64,000 nucleotides of DNA. Source: Marinoscillum sp049115815 (GTDB taxonomy: Bacteria > Bacteroidota > Bacteroidia > Cytophagales > Cyclobacteriaceae). The stretch spans positions 62,001 to 126,000 of the forward strand of contig JAGDZO010000005.1 of assembly GCA_049115815.1 (NCBI GenBank), in the 5' to 3' direction. The notes beneath the pieces are model-generated. The model did not search any database. It was not told the origin of the DNA and saw only the letters and a program-made list of their open reading frames with translations. Below, in pieces: positions 17,849 to 26,888 of the stretch (position 1 is its first letter; each line of letters starts with the position of its first letter). The translations under genes and the position numbers were made by a program.

Positions 17849-19519
17849 CTAATTAACTCGTTGCTCTATCCATAAGAAGCTAATAGCAATCACTATAAAT
17901 GCGAAGAAAATCCATTTTGAGATTGGTTGAGCGACCAGTATTGGTGAGATGGGTTCATTCACTTTGCTTTGAGCATAATTAGATGTTTGGATTCTCTTTT
18001 TCCAGATCTTCCTAGCGGACCAGTCTTGATTACCAAACACGAAAACTGGTTGCTCCATTTCGCCAATTTGCAGTTGATTCCAACCTCTATACTTCGGCCA
18101 GGCCAAAGCTCTAAAAACACCAGGTTGATGCCATTTTTCTTCCACACTCAACCGCACACTCTCCAAAAAGACATTGGCAGTATCGGCAAGTTGAAAAGTA
18201 AAGGTCGTGGGTTCATCAACCCTGGTGAAAGTATGCCTCACATACTGCCTCGTCTCGATTTCATTTCCTACTACGGCCTGCATCAAATCATTCCACAATT
18301 GGCTATAGAGGACGTCATGTCCTTTGAGTTTCAAAGGATATGTGGATGAAAGAAACGGTAGCATTACCCTACCAAGACCAACCTGATGAACGTGTCCAAT
18401 CACCTTGTTCTGAACAGAAATCTGGCGCTCAAAACCCCTACTAGTGACACCTCTTGTTGGCAATTCCACCGTCTGTTGCCCTACTTTGAGATTTATATTT
18501 CCGGATTGGGTAGAATTCATATCCACCCACGGATTTCTATCACTATCCATCCAGACCACTCCTAGCACACCTTTCTTCAGTGCCTCGTTTACATTTTCCT
18601 TTTCTGCATAGCTCAATTGGCTGTTGCTGTCCTTGTCTGTTATTAAGATCTTAAAGTCCTTCAAACTATTCTTGGTGAGTCGAGAAAGCGACCTCCGGTC
18701 AAGATTATCGAAAGACTCTCGGAAATTGTCTTTGGTAATTTGAATACGTTCCACAACGCCAAAACCCTCCTGCTTTAAAAGATTCTTGAGGAAGCGGATT
18801 TCGAAAGACGGTGAATTGATCAATATAAGCGTGTTGAAGCGCTTTCGAGGTTTCACGCTAATGGGAACCAATTCTGAGAATAAGGTATCACCAGTCCTAA
18901 GACCGATCAGGCGATACGTCAGATCTCCAGCTATTTGAGGGTTCACCTCAAAGGTTATGTTCTGATCACCTGCAAGAAGTTGCTTACGAGTGGTAGAAAT
19001 GCCAGATCCGGTTAGTAGAATATTCGCAGAATCTAAAAGCGAAAGTCGAAACGTCAGCGATGAGATGGTGTTGGTACTGGCTTCAGGAATGTGCATATCC
19101 AAAGGACCTTCGATTAGGTTCTCTGGCTCCATATAGGTAATAGGATGCCGAAGCTTTTCGAGTTCCCAGCGCTCAAGGCCATCACCTAATATCACTAGAT
19201 TAGAGATATTTGATCGGGCAGATAGACTCAGGTATTCATCAAGATCTTCTAGAATTAAATACCCCTCCAACACCAAGCTATCTGTATCAACCGAATTCTC
19301 GCTTTCAGTAACTAGAGCTATCTTGACTTCTTCGCTTGCCGTGCTTGTGTATGGTCGCGCGTAAAGGCCCAATAGAGATATCATGATCAAAGTGATAGAT
19401 AACAAACGCCCTAGTCGCCACCTTTTGGGTCTTGATTGATAATCCCAATATACCAATAGCACCATCCCTGCCAAAGCAATCGCAAACACCCACCATTCTG
19501 GAATCAGTTCTAGTTTCAT
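17849..19519 (-). CDS. Membrane protein at the end of the MoxR-BatA operon
   Basis: 556 aa with two N-terminal membrane helices (PEWWVFAIALAGMVLLVYW and LLSITLIMISLLGLYARPY) and one at the C-terminus (KWIFFAFIVIAISFLW). The large extracytoplasmic middle has Ig-like character (QIAGDLTYRLIGLRTGDTLF). It also has a segment resembling the glutamine-amidotransferase-like fold found in BatA-type operon proteins (FNTLILINSPSFEIRFLKNL, GVLGVVWMDSDRNPW). It overlaps the preceding gene by 4 bp, so it belongs to the operon. I do not recognise a named family beyond this context. It is likely part of a membrane complex driven by the MoxR ATPase. Confidence 0.75.
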   Translation of the reverse strand: MKLELIPEWWVFAIALAGMVLLVYWDYQSRPKRWRLGRLLSITLIMISLLGLYARPYTSTASEEVKIALVTESENSVDTDSLVLEGYLILEDLDEYLSLSARSNISNLVILGDGLERWELEKLRHPITYMEPENLIEGPLDMHIPEASTNTISSLTFRLSLLDSANILLTGSGISTTRKQLLAGDQNITFEVNPQIAGDLTYRLIGLRTGDTLFSELVPISVKPRKRFNTLILINSPSFEIRFLKNLLKQEGFGVVERIQITKDNFRESFDNLDRRSLSRLTKNSLKDFKILITDKDSNSQLSYAEKENVNEALKKGVLGVVWMDSDRNPWVDMNSTQSGNINLKVGQQTVELPTRGVTSRGFERQISVQNKVIGHVHQVGLGRVMLPFLSSTYPLKLKGHDVLYSQLWNDLMQAVVGNEIETRQYVRHTFTRVDEPTTFTFQLADTANVFLESVRLSVEEKWHQPGVFRALAWPKYRGWNQLQIGEMEQPVFVFGNQDWSARKIWKKRIQTSNYAQSKVNEPISPILVAQPISKWIFFAFIVIAISFLWIEQRVN

Positions 19520-21741
19520 TGGTTCGTGTTTTTCAAGAGTGCTTCAATAAATGATTCTGCAAAAGCATCGTCAGGTCGCTGGGCAGGTGCTGGTAGAGCT
19601 TCATCTTCAGGAATGGCTTGGACTAAAACACTTCTGATGTTCAGTAGCGTTTTACGGTCTTCTTTTAATAGCTGAGATTTCCTGAGTAAAACCTTCAAAC
19701 GATTGAGGGTTTCGAGGTATTTTCCCGGATTATCAATAGCCAATCCAGCCAACTCATCTCCCGCCTTTTTTATAAGCATTCTCGATCTTTCCGTCCATTC
19801 TTCATTTCCAAATTGATATTGATCTATCCAGCGTATGGCGGCTCTGATCTCTGGATACAAAATGTCCTTTTCTACAGTGGCGGTAAAGGCTCTTGCGTTT
19901 AGCTCTTTCAATTTTCCCGTGAGCCTGCTCTCATTTTCATTGACGGGTGGAGGTTCGAACCCAATCCTCTGTACATAAATACGGGCGTGGTTTCTAATTT
20001 CCTTAAGGAGGGCCTGAGCTTTCAGCTGATAAGGAAGTGACTCCTGAGGTTTGTATAGGCGCAAATAAAGCTCTGCATCCCACATCTCAGCTAGTGCAGC
20101 CCGCAGCTTCGACTTTAACGATTGGGTATAGAAAGTCGCCGTTTCCTCATCTTCATGATTGTGCATAAACTGTTCAAGAGGGTTCTCTTCCTCATGATGT
20201 TGCTCATGGTCATGATCATGAGCTTCTGTCCCCCGATCCATCCATTGGCCTTCCTCATTTTCATGATCTGTATCATGACCGAATTCCTGTAAAACATCCT
20301 CGCCCTCAGTACTTGGTTCTATAGGTTCTTCATTCACTTCCAATCCACTATCCTCCTCTTCTCCTATAAATTGACCGTATTTCAATCGTAATTGCTTCTG
20401 ATCAAACCCAAGTGCATTGCTCGCAGAATTAAATTCATACTTGGTCATCTTAGACCGGTCTTCGATCAATTTTTTGGTATCTATGATGATCTGCAGCTGA
20501 CTTCTGAAAAAATCCGGCATCAGATCCACGCCAAGAGCCCCTTGTAGCGAAAACTCAACTTCGGCGGTATCCTTTAGAATTACGAAATACGTTTCAGTCC
20601 TTGTTTGCTGCTTCTTAGGAGCTTTGTTGTCAAACCCTGTGACATAGAAATAAAGCTCATTTCCGGGTTCCATACCCAATTGATCCATCTCAAAAGAAAC
20701 CGACCGTTTGGCCTTCTTACCTACAATCTTGCCTGACAATTCGATCTTCTGCTCCCTGAATTTGACGGATTCTCCAGAGCCCTTGGTGATGGTAGCCACT
20801 ATGTACCCATCGGTGAGACCATAATCATCCGAAAGCGTCACATCCATTGCGATAGCCATCTCCTCCTGATAATCCAACCGCTGAAATGGTGGAATGCCTT
20901 CAACTTCAACCTTGGGTGGTTCGTCCAGTGTGACATTTAGCTCATAATAAGCCGATGAAGTCAATCGACCTTTTTCATCCAGATGGTTGATGGTATATAA
21001 TGAGCTACTGTAAACCTTTAGGTCTATTCGATATTTACCCCCTTCTGAAATAGCGGCAATACTGTCTCCTCCATTTACAACTATCCAGACCGCCGTGGGT
21101 TGACCATTGTAGGTAAGTTTCCATTGGATGTTGGAACGCTCGGGAGCATTGAAATCCAATTGACTTGTATACTTCTTCGCAAGGCCGGTATATCTTGGAG
21201 CCGCTATAGTTACTCGATTGTCAATGATAAAAACGGAATCGTCAGCAACTAAAGCTTCTACTGTCTTGGGTGTGTCAAGATTTGAATTGGTTGTTTCAGT
21301 TTCAGGTGTTTGACTTGGCCACAGCTTAAGTGCGATCAGAATTAAGGTTAGTATCGCACTTGTCATCATCCAGTCTTTCCAGACTATCGGGTATCGAAAA
21401 CTGGGCAGTTGCCTTTGCATGATCGTTTTGACACGACTTTGTTGCAATGCCTGAAGTTCATTTTGTGGAGTGATAAAAAGTAGGTCAGTGCTGTACTCAG
21501 CCAGGTCATATTGTTCGTTGACCAACTTGACCAAACTAGCTTTGGAAGGAAGATTCCGCAGCTCCATTCTTATCATTACCGCCAAGGTGATCAAAGCTAC
21601 AAGTAGCCAATACCACTCGAAGGTGAGCATCATACTCAGCACAAAAATCACTGCACCGACGGTAACTAACCAAGCGAGGCACTTTAAGAAGACCAACGCC
21701 TTCCATTTTCCCTGGATGATATGTATGGCTGCTTTGCTCAT
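19516..21741 (-). CDS. DUF4175-like membrane protein with a His/Asp-rich segment
   Basis: 741 aa. Two N-terminal membrane helices lie at about 15-60, with a third at about 125-145 (WMMTSAILTLILIALKLW). A periplasmic Ig-like region (VTIAAPRYTGLAKKYTSQL; LDEPPKVEVEGIPPFQRLDY) and a helical C-terminal half follow. This matches the general build of DUF4175 proteins in Bacteroidota MoxR operons. At about 490-545 there is a striking acidic histidine-rich stretch (HDTDHENEEGQ, AHDHDHEQHHEEENP, MHNHEDEE) with ten or more His, which looks like a metal-binding linker. It overlaps both neighbours by 4 bp. The family assignment is moderate; the metal idea is inference. Confidence 0.72.
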   Translation of the reverse strand: MSKAAIHIIQGKWKALVFLKCLAWLVTVGAVIFVLSMMLTFEWYWLLVALITLAVMIRMELRNLPSKASLVKLVNEQYDLAEYSTDLLFITPQNELQALQQSRVKTIMQRQLPSFRYPIVWKDWMMTSAILTLILIALKLWPSQTPETETTNSNLDTPKTVEALVADDSVFIIDNRVTIAAPRYTGLAKKYTSQLDFNAPERSNIQWKLTYNGQPTAVWIVVNGGDSIAAISEGGKYRIDLKVYSSSLYTINHLDEKGRLTSSAYYELNVTLDEPPKVEVEGIPPFQRLDYQEEMAIAMDVTLSDDYGLTDGYIVATITKGSGESVKFREQKIELSGKIVGKKAKRSVSFEMDQLGMEPGNELYFYVTGFDNKAPKKQQTRTETYFVILKDTAEVEFSLQGALGVDLMPDFFRSQLQIIIDTKKLIEDRSKMTKYEFNSASNALGFDQKQLRLKYGQFIGEEEDSGLEVNEEPIEPSTEGEDVLQEFGHDTDHENEEGQWMDRGTEAHDHDHEQHHEEENPLEQFMHNHEDEETATFYTQSLKSKLRAALAEMWDAELYLRLYKPQESLPYQLKAQALLKEIRNHARIYVQRIGFEPPPVNENESRLTGKLKELNARAFTATVEKDILYPEIRAAIRWIDQYQFGNEEWTERSRMLIKKAGDELAGLAIDNPGKYLETLNRLKVLLRKSQLLKEDRKTLLNIRSVLVQAIPEDEALPAPAQRPDDAFAESFIEALLKNTNQ

Positions 21742-22889
21742 CTGACCAAACTGGACTTATAGCTCATCCATCGCTCAATTATCAACAGCATGACCAATAA
21801 GACCCAGAGATAATTTGATACGTCTTCCATTGTCTTAAGTGATCCTTCTATGGAAGCTCTATACTCAAAATTCGAAGGATCTACGGTTAGCAGATCATTG
21901 TACCGACTCGATGGAATACCATTTGCAAAAGCATCCAAAATCAATCTTGGCAGATCTGCACGTATGGCTTCCTCTTGAGTGAGATTGTCAGGCACCACAT
22001 AGATATTATCACCTAATTGGGTCCAGTTCAGCACATTTCCAACCCTTATCATCGACTCATTTTTAGGCGGCTCATTACTAGACAACCACAGAACCCAATC
22101 TGCCTGATCCATTTCATCCACTCGATGGAGAGTAATCAATGACACCTCCTGCAATGCGCTAAGCGCTGCCTTGAATATGTCAGCTTGAGATTGATGCTGC
22201 TCATCTGATATTAGATAATAAGAAAACTCTATCAGACTACCCTCGTACGTCTCCTCATGAACAATCTTAGTACTCCATTCATCATAGCTGGCCACTAGCC
22301 TGAGATAATTACCCGCCTTTTCTACATTGGTCAGTTGCTTATGCACAGGAAGGACTGGAGGAACTATCCATTCGCATACCTCGGGTATTTTCTTGCTTTC
22401 ACCAATAAAATTTTTCTGGTGAAGCGGAGAAATCACCACCAAGCACTTCGTCTCCTTTTCGGGCATTTCAGCTAATAGTTGCCAATAATCAATCTTGCGA
22501 TCTGCGAGCGGCTCATCTAACAATGGATATCCATCTGCCAACCACCTCAAATCCGTTCCTTCTTGTACAGTATCCAAGAGTCCCTTGACCACTTCAGAAC
22601 CCTCATAATATGGATCGATCAGGTACATCCTATCCGACCTCTCCGATTGGGTTTCCCATCGCAAATCGGCTATGAAAAAGACTATAGCCGTCAATAAAAG
22701 CAACCGCAACAGCAGAAGGAGCCACTGACTTGGCATTATCGACCGAGTCGTTCGGGTCTCAGTTTCCTTTAGGAATCGTAAACTTCCAAAAGCCACCGAC
22801 TTTTTGGCGTCTTTGCTCCACATGTGGATAATCACAGGCACCAAAAGAGCACCCAATCCCAACAGGAAATATGGAGCCAAAAACACCAT
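21738..22889 (-). CDS. BatA domain-containing membrane protein
   Basis: 383 aa. The N-terminus (FLAPYFLLGLGALLVPVIIH then LLLLLRLLLLTAIVFFIADL) is the two-helix BatA N-terminal module (TIGR02226), with the typical HxWS-x3-AKKSVAFGSLRFL between the helices. The middle is a divergent vWA/GAT-like extracytoplasmic domain, and a C-terminal helix lies at about 355-378. Its start overlaps the DUF58 stop by one base. In Bacteroidota, BatA-type proteins with MoxR and DUF58 are proposed to form a membrane complex for envelope stress or protein folding (aerotolerance operon); the mechanism is unproven. Confidence 0.85.
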   Translation of the reverse strand: MVFLAPYFLLGLGALLVPVIIHMWSKDAKKSVAFGSLRFLKETETRTTRSIMPSQWLLLLLRLLLLTAIVFFIADLRWETQSERSDRMYLIDPYYEGSEVVKGLLDTVQEGTDLRWLADGYPLLDEPLADRKIDYWQLLAEMPEKETKCLVVISPLHQKNFIGESKKIPEVCEWIVPPVLPVHKQLTNVEKAGNYLRLVASYDEWSTKIVHEETYEGSLIEFSYYLISDEQHQSQADIFKAALSALQEVSLITLHRVDEMDQADWVLWLSSNEPPKNESMIRVGNVLNWTQLGDNIYVVPDNLTQEEAIRADLPRLILDAFANGIPSSRYNDLLTVDPSNFEYRASIEGSLKTMEDVSNYLWVLLVMLLIIERWMSYKSSLVR

Positions 22890-23752
22890 CAGAGTAGGCG
22901 CTTTCTTCGATGAATAAACGCATTGATAAGCTCAGCCATGGGTACTGTGAAGTCAATAGCATGATAGTCTATACCAACAGACAAAAGATCATGACTCAAT
23001 TCTTCTTTCCAGTTCTTGACTTGTTTCTGGTAATCCTCTTTTAGCAATTGAGGATTCATCTGCGTTTCCAGGCCTGTTTCCAGATCTTTGAGCTTTACAG
23101 CATTCCCAAAATCCAATGTCTCCTCTTTTTCGCCCATCATGTGAAAAACGATTACCTCATTTCGGGGAGACTTCAGCGACTTAACAAAATCCATCAAATC
23201 TTCCTCCGAATCATACATATCAGTCATAAAGACAAATAGCTCTTTGGACTTTCGCTGCTCTATATACGGTGCTTCAAATTTCACAGTCTCAGCAAGTCCC
23301 TGCAAACCAATCAAAAAACGATTCCAATGGCGCTGATCATTTCCAGACCTCATACTGACGCCATCTGCGAGGCTAATCCAATCACCATTTTGCAAGGCTA
23401 CATGCGCCAATACTCCACACAACATCTTGGATGCATCTAGCTTTGACCATCCTCCTTCAGTGTAGCACATAGATTTGGAAGTATCTATCATGAACGTGAC
23501 GTCTATGTTCGTCTCGATCTCAGATTGCTTGATATAAAACTTGTCGGTGCGAGCATACATCTTCCAATCCAGCTGTCGGAGATCATCACCTTGGCTGTAA
23601 GGTCTGTACTGACTAAACTCCATGCCAGTACCTAGGCGTCTGCTCTGCTTGATGCCATGATATTCTCCCAAGGCAAGCGAACGAATAGCCCAATCCAACT
23701 CATGGATAGAGGACAATACTTCAGGATCGATTTGAAAGAGTCGATCCGCCAT
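22889..23752 (-). CDS. DUF58 domain protein (vWA-like)
   Basis: 287 aa. The DUF58 signature is clear: YSQGDDLRQLDWKMYART at about residues 52-69, in the position of the family's PGDDxRxIDWxxxAR. A vWA core follows with an intact MIDAS motif D90-T-S-K-S (MIDTSKSMCYTEGG) and a later LFVFMTDMYDSEEDL strand. There is no signal peptide, so it is cytoplasmic. These proteins partner with MoxR AAA ATPases, one base apart upstream here, and bind metal through the MIDAS site. It is probably the adaptor linking the ATPase to the BatA-type membrane proteins. Confidence 0.92.
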   Translation of the reverse strand: MADRLFQIDPEVLSSIHELDWAIRSLALGEYHGIKQSRRLGTGMEFSQYRPYSQGDDLRQLDWKMYARTDKFYIKQSEIETNIDVTFMIDTSKSMCYTEGGWSKLDASKMLCGVLAHVALQNGDWISLADGVSMRSGNDQRHWNRFLIGLQGLAETVKFEAPYIEQRKSKELFVFMTDMYDSEEDLMDFVKSLKSPRNEVIVFHMMGEKEETLDFGNAVKLKDLETGLETQMNPQLLKEDYQKQVKNWKEELSHDLLSVGIDYHAIDFTVPMAELINAFIHRRKRLL

Positions 23753-23753
23753 G

Positions 23754-24740
23754 TCAGATACTTTTCAAAAATGGTTGTAGTAAGTCATCAGTGCTTTTCT
23801 TCTCAGACTCAGCCTTGAAGTTGAGTAGGATTCTATGTCTGAGCGCTGGTAGCAGTATTGATTTGATGTCCTTAGGTGTCACGGCAAATCTTCCTTTCAT
23901 CAAGGCATGTGCTTTGGCAGCCATGATTACGGCTTGTCCAGATCGTGGGCCAGCTCCAAAATCAACATATTCCTTCACGGCAGCCACATCGCTCATCTCT
24001 GGTCTCGTAGACCTTACAAGATCACTGATCGACTTGATCAGATCATCGGAGATAAACACTTCCCGTACCAACTCTTGCAGTCTAATAATCTCAGAACCCT
24101 TCAATACAGGCTCCACAGATGCAGTCATTTTTCCAGTAGTGAGTCTCAGTATTTCTTCTTCCTCAAGTGCCGAAGGGTAGCCGATCTTGACATAAAGTAG
24201 AAATCGATCTACTTGCGCTTCAGGCAATGGAAAAGTACCCGATTGCTCCAATGGGTTTTGAGTAGCCAACATGAAGAAGGGTCTATTCAAAGGATAGTCC
24301 TTTCCTGCATAAGTGACCTTATACTCCTGCATTACTTCGAGCAAAGCTGCCTGTGTTTTTGGCGGTGTTCGATTGATCTCATCGGCGAGCAGCACATTGG
24401 TGAATACTGGCCCTTGGATGTATTTGAAAGTCTTGTGACCAGCAGCATCCTGCTCTACCACTTCCGTACCCAATATATCAGTGGGCATCAGGTCTGGGGT
24501 AAATTGGATTCTGTTAAAATCCATGCTTAAGGCTTTCGCCAATGTTTTGATCATGAGCGTTTTAGCCAGACCCGGCAGCCCCTCTATCAATACATGGCCA
24601 CCGGCCAGCATCCCGATGATCAACTGATCCATCACCACTTCCTGACCGACCACTACTTTGTGAATCTCCGTTTTCAGTAACTGGAGTTTAGCGACCAAAT
24701 CGCTTACTTCTGTCTTAAGATTATTCAGTTTATCGTCCAT
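23754..24740 (-). CDS. MoxR family AAA+ ATPase
   Basis: 328 aa. The Walker A is the MoxR type GLPGLAKT (54-61), with Walker B LLADEINR near 115-122. The sensor 1 region MLATQNPLEQSGTFPLPEAQ and the conserved AQVDRFLLYVKIGYP segment follow, then the C-terminal lid domain. MoxR ATPases act as chaperones that insert cofactors or assemble complexes with vWA partners. The gene is one base from the DUF58 gene and 21 bp after the DUF4159 gene, so it sits inside one operon. Confidence 0.95.
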   Translation of the reverse strand: MDDKLNNLKTEVSDLVAKLQLLKTEIHKVVVGQEVVMDQLIIGMLAGGHVLIEGLPGLAKTLMIKTLAKALSMDFNRIQFTPDLMPTDILGTEVVEQDAAGHKTFKYIQGPVFTNVLLADEINRTPPKTQAALLEVMQEYKVTYAGKDYPLNRPFFMLATQNPLEQSGTFPLPEAQVDRFLLYVKIGYPSALEEEEILRLTTGKMTASVEPVLKGSEIIRLQELVREVFISDDLIKSISDLVRSTRPEMSDVAAVKEYVDFGAGPRSGQAVIMAAKAHALMKGRFAVTPKDIKSILLPALRHRILLNFKAESEKKSTDDLLQPFLKSI

Positions 24741-24761
24741 TTTATCTCATTAGATCCATAC

Positions 24762-25394
24762 TCAACTGGTCAGCGCATAGGTGATAATATTCACGCTGAA
24801 ACGCGTATTGTCAATTTTATACCATCTTTTATTTCGGAAGTCATAGTCCCATTCACAGCCATAATCCTTGTTGCTATAGAGCACAGCTATTCTCCCATCT
24901 ATTTCTATTGCTTTTAAGTAATCGTGCACCAAATCATCACCCCATCCATTCAACTCTTGAGAGGTAGTAGGCGGGCCGTCAAACTCAAAAAAGCTTTTGT
25001 AGAGAATGTGATCATTAGGGATCTTCTTCATTTCACCTTCGCCAAACAATACATCCATCTGGCTTTCGAAGGACTTGGCAAATAATCCCTCAATGTCATG
25101 ATTACAATCGTCCACAAAGACAAAACCTCCATTTTCTACGAATGACTTAAAGTTGCGCGCTTCATCTTGGGTGAACTGCACCAGCTTGTGTCCAGATAAA
25201 TAACAGAACGGTGACTCAAAAAGATCCTCGCTGCTTAGCGGTACGATTCGCTCTACAGTATCTACCGGGATGGTGGTGTACTGCACCAGTGAATGGAGAA
25301 TATTGGATGGCATACGCTGATCCACATCCCAATCACCAGATTCGTACTGGATCCGTGTAAAAAAGAAGGGGTTACTTTCAGTGATTTTGCTCAT
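24762..25394 (-). CDS. DUF4159 domain protein
   Basis: 210 aa without signal peptide. It begins with FFFTRIQYESGDWDVDQRMP and has the family's FCYLSGHKLVQFTQDE, NFKSFVENGGFVFVDDCNHD and ending NRRWYKIDNTRFSVNIITYA-like features, here with the GCEWDYD segment. DUF4159 has a glutamine-amidotransferase/flavodoxin-like fold and usually occurs as the C-terminal part of BatA proteins or next to MoxR. Here it is a stand-alone first gene of the MoxR-DUF58-BatA operon. Function is unknown. Confidence 0.85.
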   Translation of the reverse strand: MSKITESNPFFFTRIQYESGDWDVDQRMPSNILHSLVQYTTIPVDTVERIVPLSSEDLFESPFCYLSGHKLVQFTQDEARNFKSFVENGGFVFVDDCNHDIEGLFAKSFESQMDVLFGEGEMKKIPNDHILYKSFFEFDGPPTTSQELNGWGDDLVHDYLKAIEIDGRIAVLYSNKDYGCEWDYDFRNKRWYKIDNTRFSVNIITYALTS

Positions 25395-25497
25395 TTTCCA
25401 TCGACATCCACTAGCAAATTACGGGATTCATATTCCATCTCTAATTAAATATTGACTAGTGGTTATTTACAAGGATTAAAGAGAGAAATCGATCAAC

Positions 25498-25533
25498 AAA
25501 AAAGGCTGCTCACAAGATGCGAGCAGCCTTTTA
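25498..25533 (-). terminator. Rho-independent terminator after pmbA
   Basis: GGCTGCTC at 25504-25511 pairs with GAGCAGCC at 25521-25528, flanked by A5 on the left and T4 on the right. On the minus strand it lies 20 bp after the pmbA-like stop codon and separates the TldD/PmbA pair from the MoxR operon. Confidence 0.88.
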
Positions 25534-25551
25534 ATCTAAAATCTGACTTCC

Positions 25552-26868
25552 TTATACAGCGTCTGACAAGCTGCTGAAAGTAAAGTCACGAACCTTCATA
25601 TATGGTATGAGATTTCCGTCGACCCGTACTTGTTTTCCAAGTGTCTCCAGATTGTTGAGCATGATGATCGGACTTTCGTTGAAACGGAAGTTTTTCACAG
25701 GATGCTTGATCTTACCATTCTCTATGAAGAATGTACCATCTCTGGTCAATCCAGTATAGAGCAAAGTCTGAGGATCTACGGTACGTATGTACCACAGTCT
25801 GGTGACCAATATGCCCTTCTTGGTGTCTTTGATCATATCCTCAAGTGAGGCGTCACCGCCTTCCATGATACCATTGGTAGGAAAAGGCACAGGATCTACG
25901 CCTTTTTCCTTGGCCCAAAATCTAGAATATGCGAGATTCTGAACCACGCCGCCTTTCAGCCAGTCCATACGCTTCACAGCTTGTCCGCTACCATCCCATG
26001 TGGCAGCCGGTACTAGCGGATGCTGAGGATCGGAATAGATATTCACTCGCTCATCTACGATCTTTTCACCCAGTTTGGTTCCACCACCTTCTTTTGACAT
26101 AAAGCTTCTCCCCTCATCTGCCGTACGCGCGTTGAACGCACCAAACATATTGCTGAGAAGCTGAACTGAGGCGGCAGGCTCCAAGATCACTGTGTACTTG
26201 CCAGGTTCTATCGCCTTTGCCTCGCGAGATTGCAATGCCTTGTCTATTGCTATAGCAGAAGCCTCTTCCGCATTAAACAGATTCACATCATTGACATCTC
26301 GTGTTACCCAACCAGAACCAGTTCCGTCATTGGTACGCATGGTCACCGTAAACTCCAATCCGGTCGACTGATTGTAAGCGAATAATCCGCTGCTATTTGC
26401 CATAGCAGAGAAACGCGCCGAATCATTCAGAAACCCTGCAGCGGTAACATCCTTTGCTCTGGCAGGCTCTATGCTTTTAGCAGCCACATCTGCCCTGTAC
26501 TCAGGATTGATCTTAGCCGTAGCTTCTATGTATTGCTTAGATTCCAAATATTCTTGCTGGCCAAGTGGGGGCATGAATTCAGGATTTTCTGGAGCAAGTT
26601 TGGCTAGCTCCTCAGACGTTTTAACAGCCCGAGCGATGGCCTCATCGGTAAACTCATCGAGTGTTGCTACTCCTACCCTGTTGCCATAGCTAGACTGAAT
26701 CACCATGTTTTGGTTATTCTGATACCCAGCAGTCGAAACCGTATTTCGAGCATACCGAATATTGCCACTATTGTCTCCAGAAAGATTGATTTCACAGGTT
26801 TCAGCCTTAGAATAAGACAAGGCCTTATCCATCAATTGCTTTGCTTCTTCTTTCGTATATATTGCCAT
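25552..26868 (-). CDS. TldE/PmbA-type metallopeptidase subunit
   Basis: 438 aa, the normal PmbA/TldE length. N-terminal region AKQLMDKALSYSKAETCEI and AGYQNNQNMVIQSSYGNRVG, and C-terminal NLETLGKQVRVDGNLIPYMK, match the TldD/PmbA family. It lacks the HExxxH zinc site, as expected for the non-catalytic TldE partner. E. coli TldD-TldE is a cytosolic heterodimer that degrades unfolded or specific peptides (CcdA, microcin leaders). No signal peptide is visible here, although its partner carries one. It follows the TldD gene by 20 bp and is probably co-transcribed. Confidence 0.9.
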   Translation of the reverse strand: MAIYTKEEAKQLMDKALSYSKAETCEINLSGDNSGNIRYARNTVSTAGYQNNQNMVIQSSYGNRVGVATLDEFTDEAIARAVKTSEELAKLAPENPEFMPPLGQQEYLESKQYIEATAKINPEYRADVAAKSIEPARAKDVTAAGFLNDSARFSAMANSSGLFAYNQSTGLEFTVTMRTNDGTGSGWVTRDVNDVNLFNAEEASAIAIDKALQSREAKAIEPGKYTVILEPAASVQLLSNMFGAFNARTADEGRSFMSKEGGGTKLGEKIVDERVNIYSDPQHPLVPAATWDGSGQAVKRMDWLKGGVVQNLAYSRFWAKEKGVDPVPFPTNGIMEGGDASLEDMIKDTKKGILVTRLWYIRTVDPQTLLYTGLTRDGTFFIENGKIKHPVKNFRFNESPIIMLNNLETLGKQVRVDGNLIPYMKVRDFTFSSLSDAV

Positions 26869-26888
26869 TTTCTTCTTGTCTTATTTAA

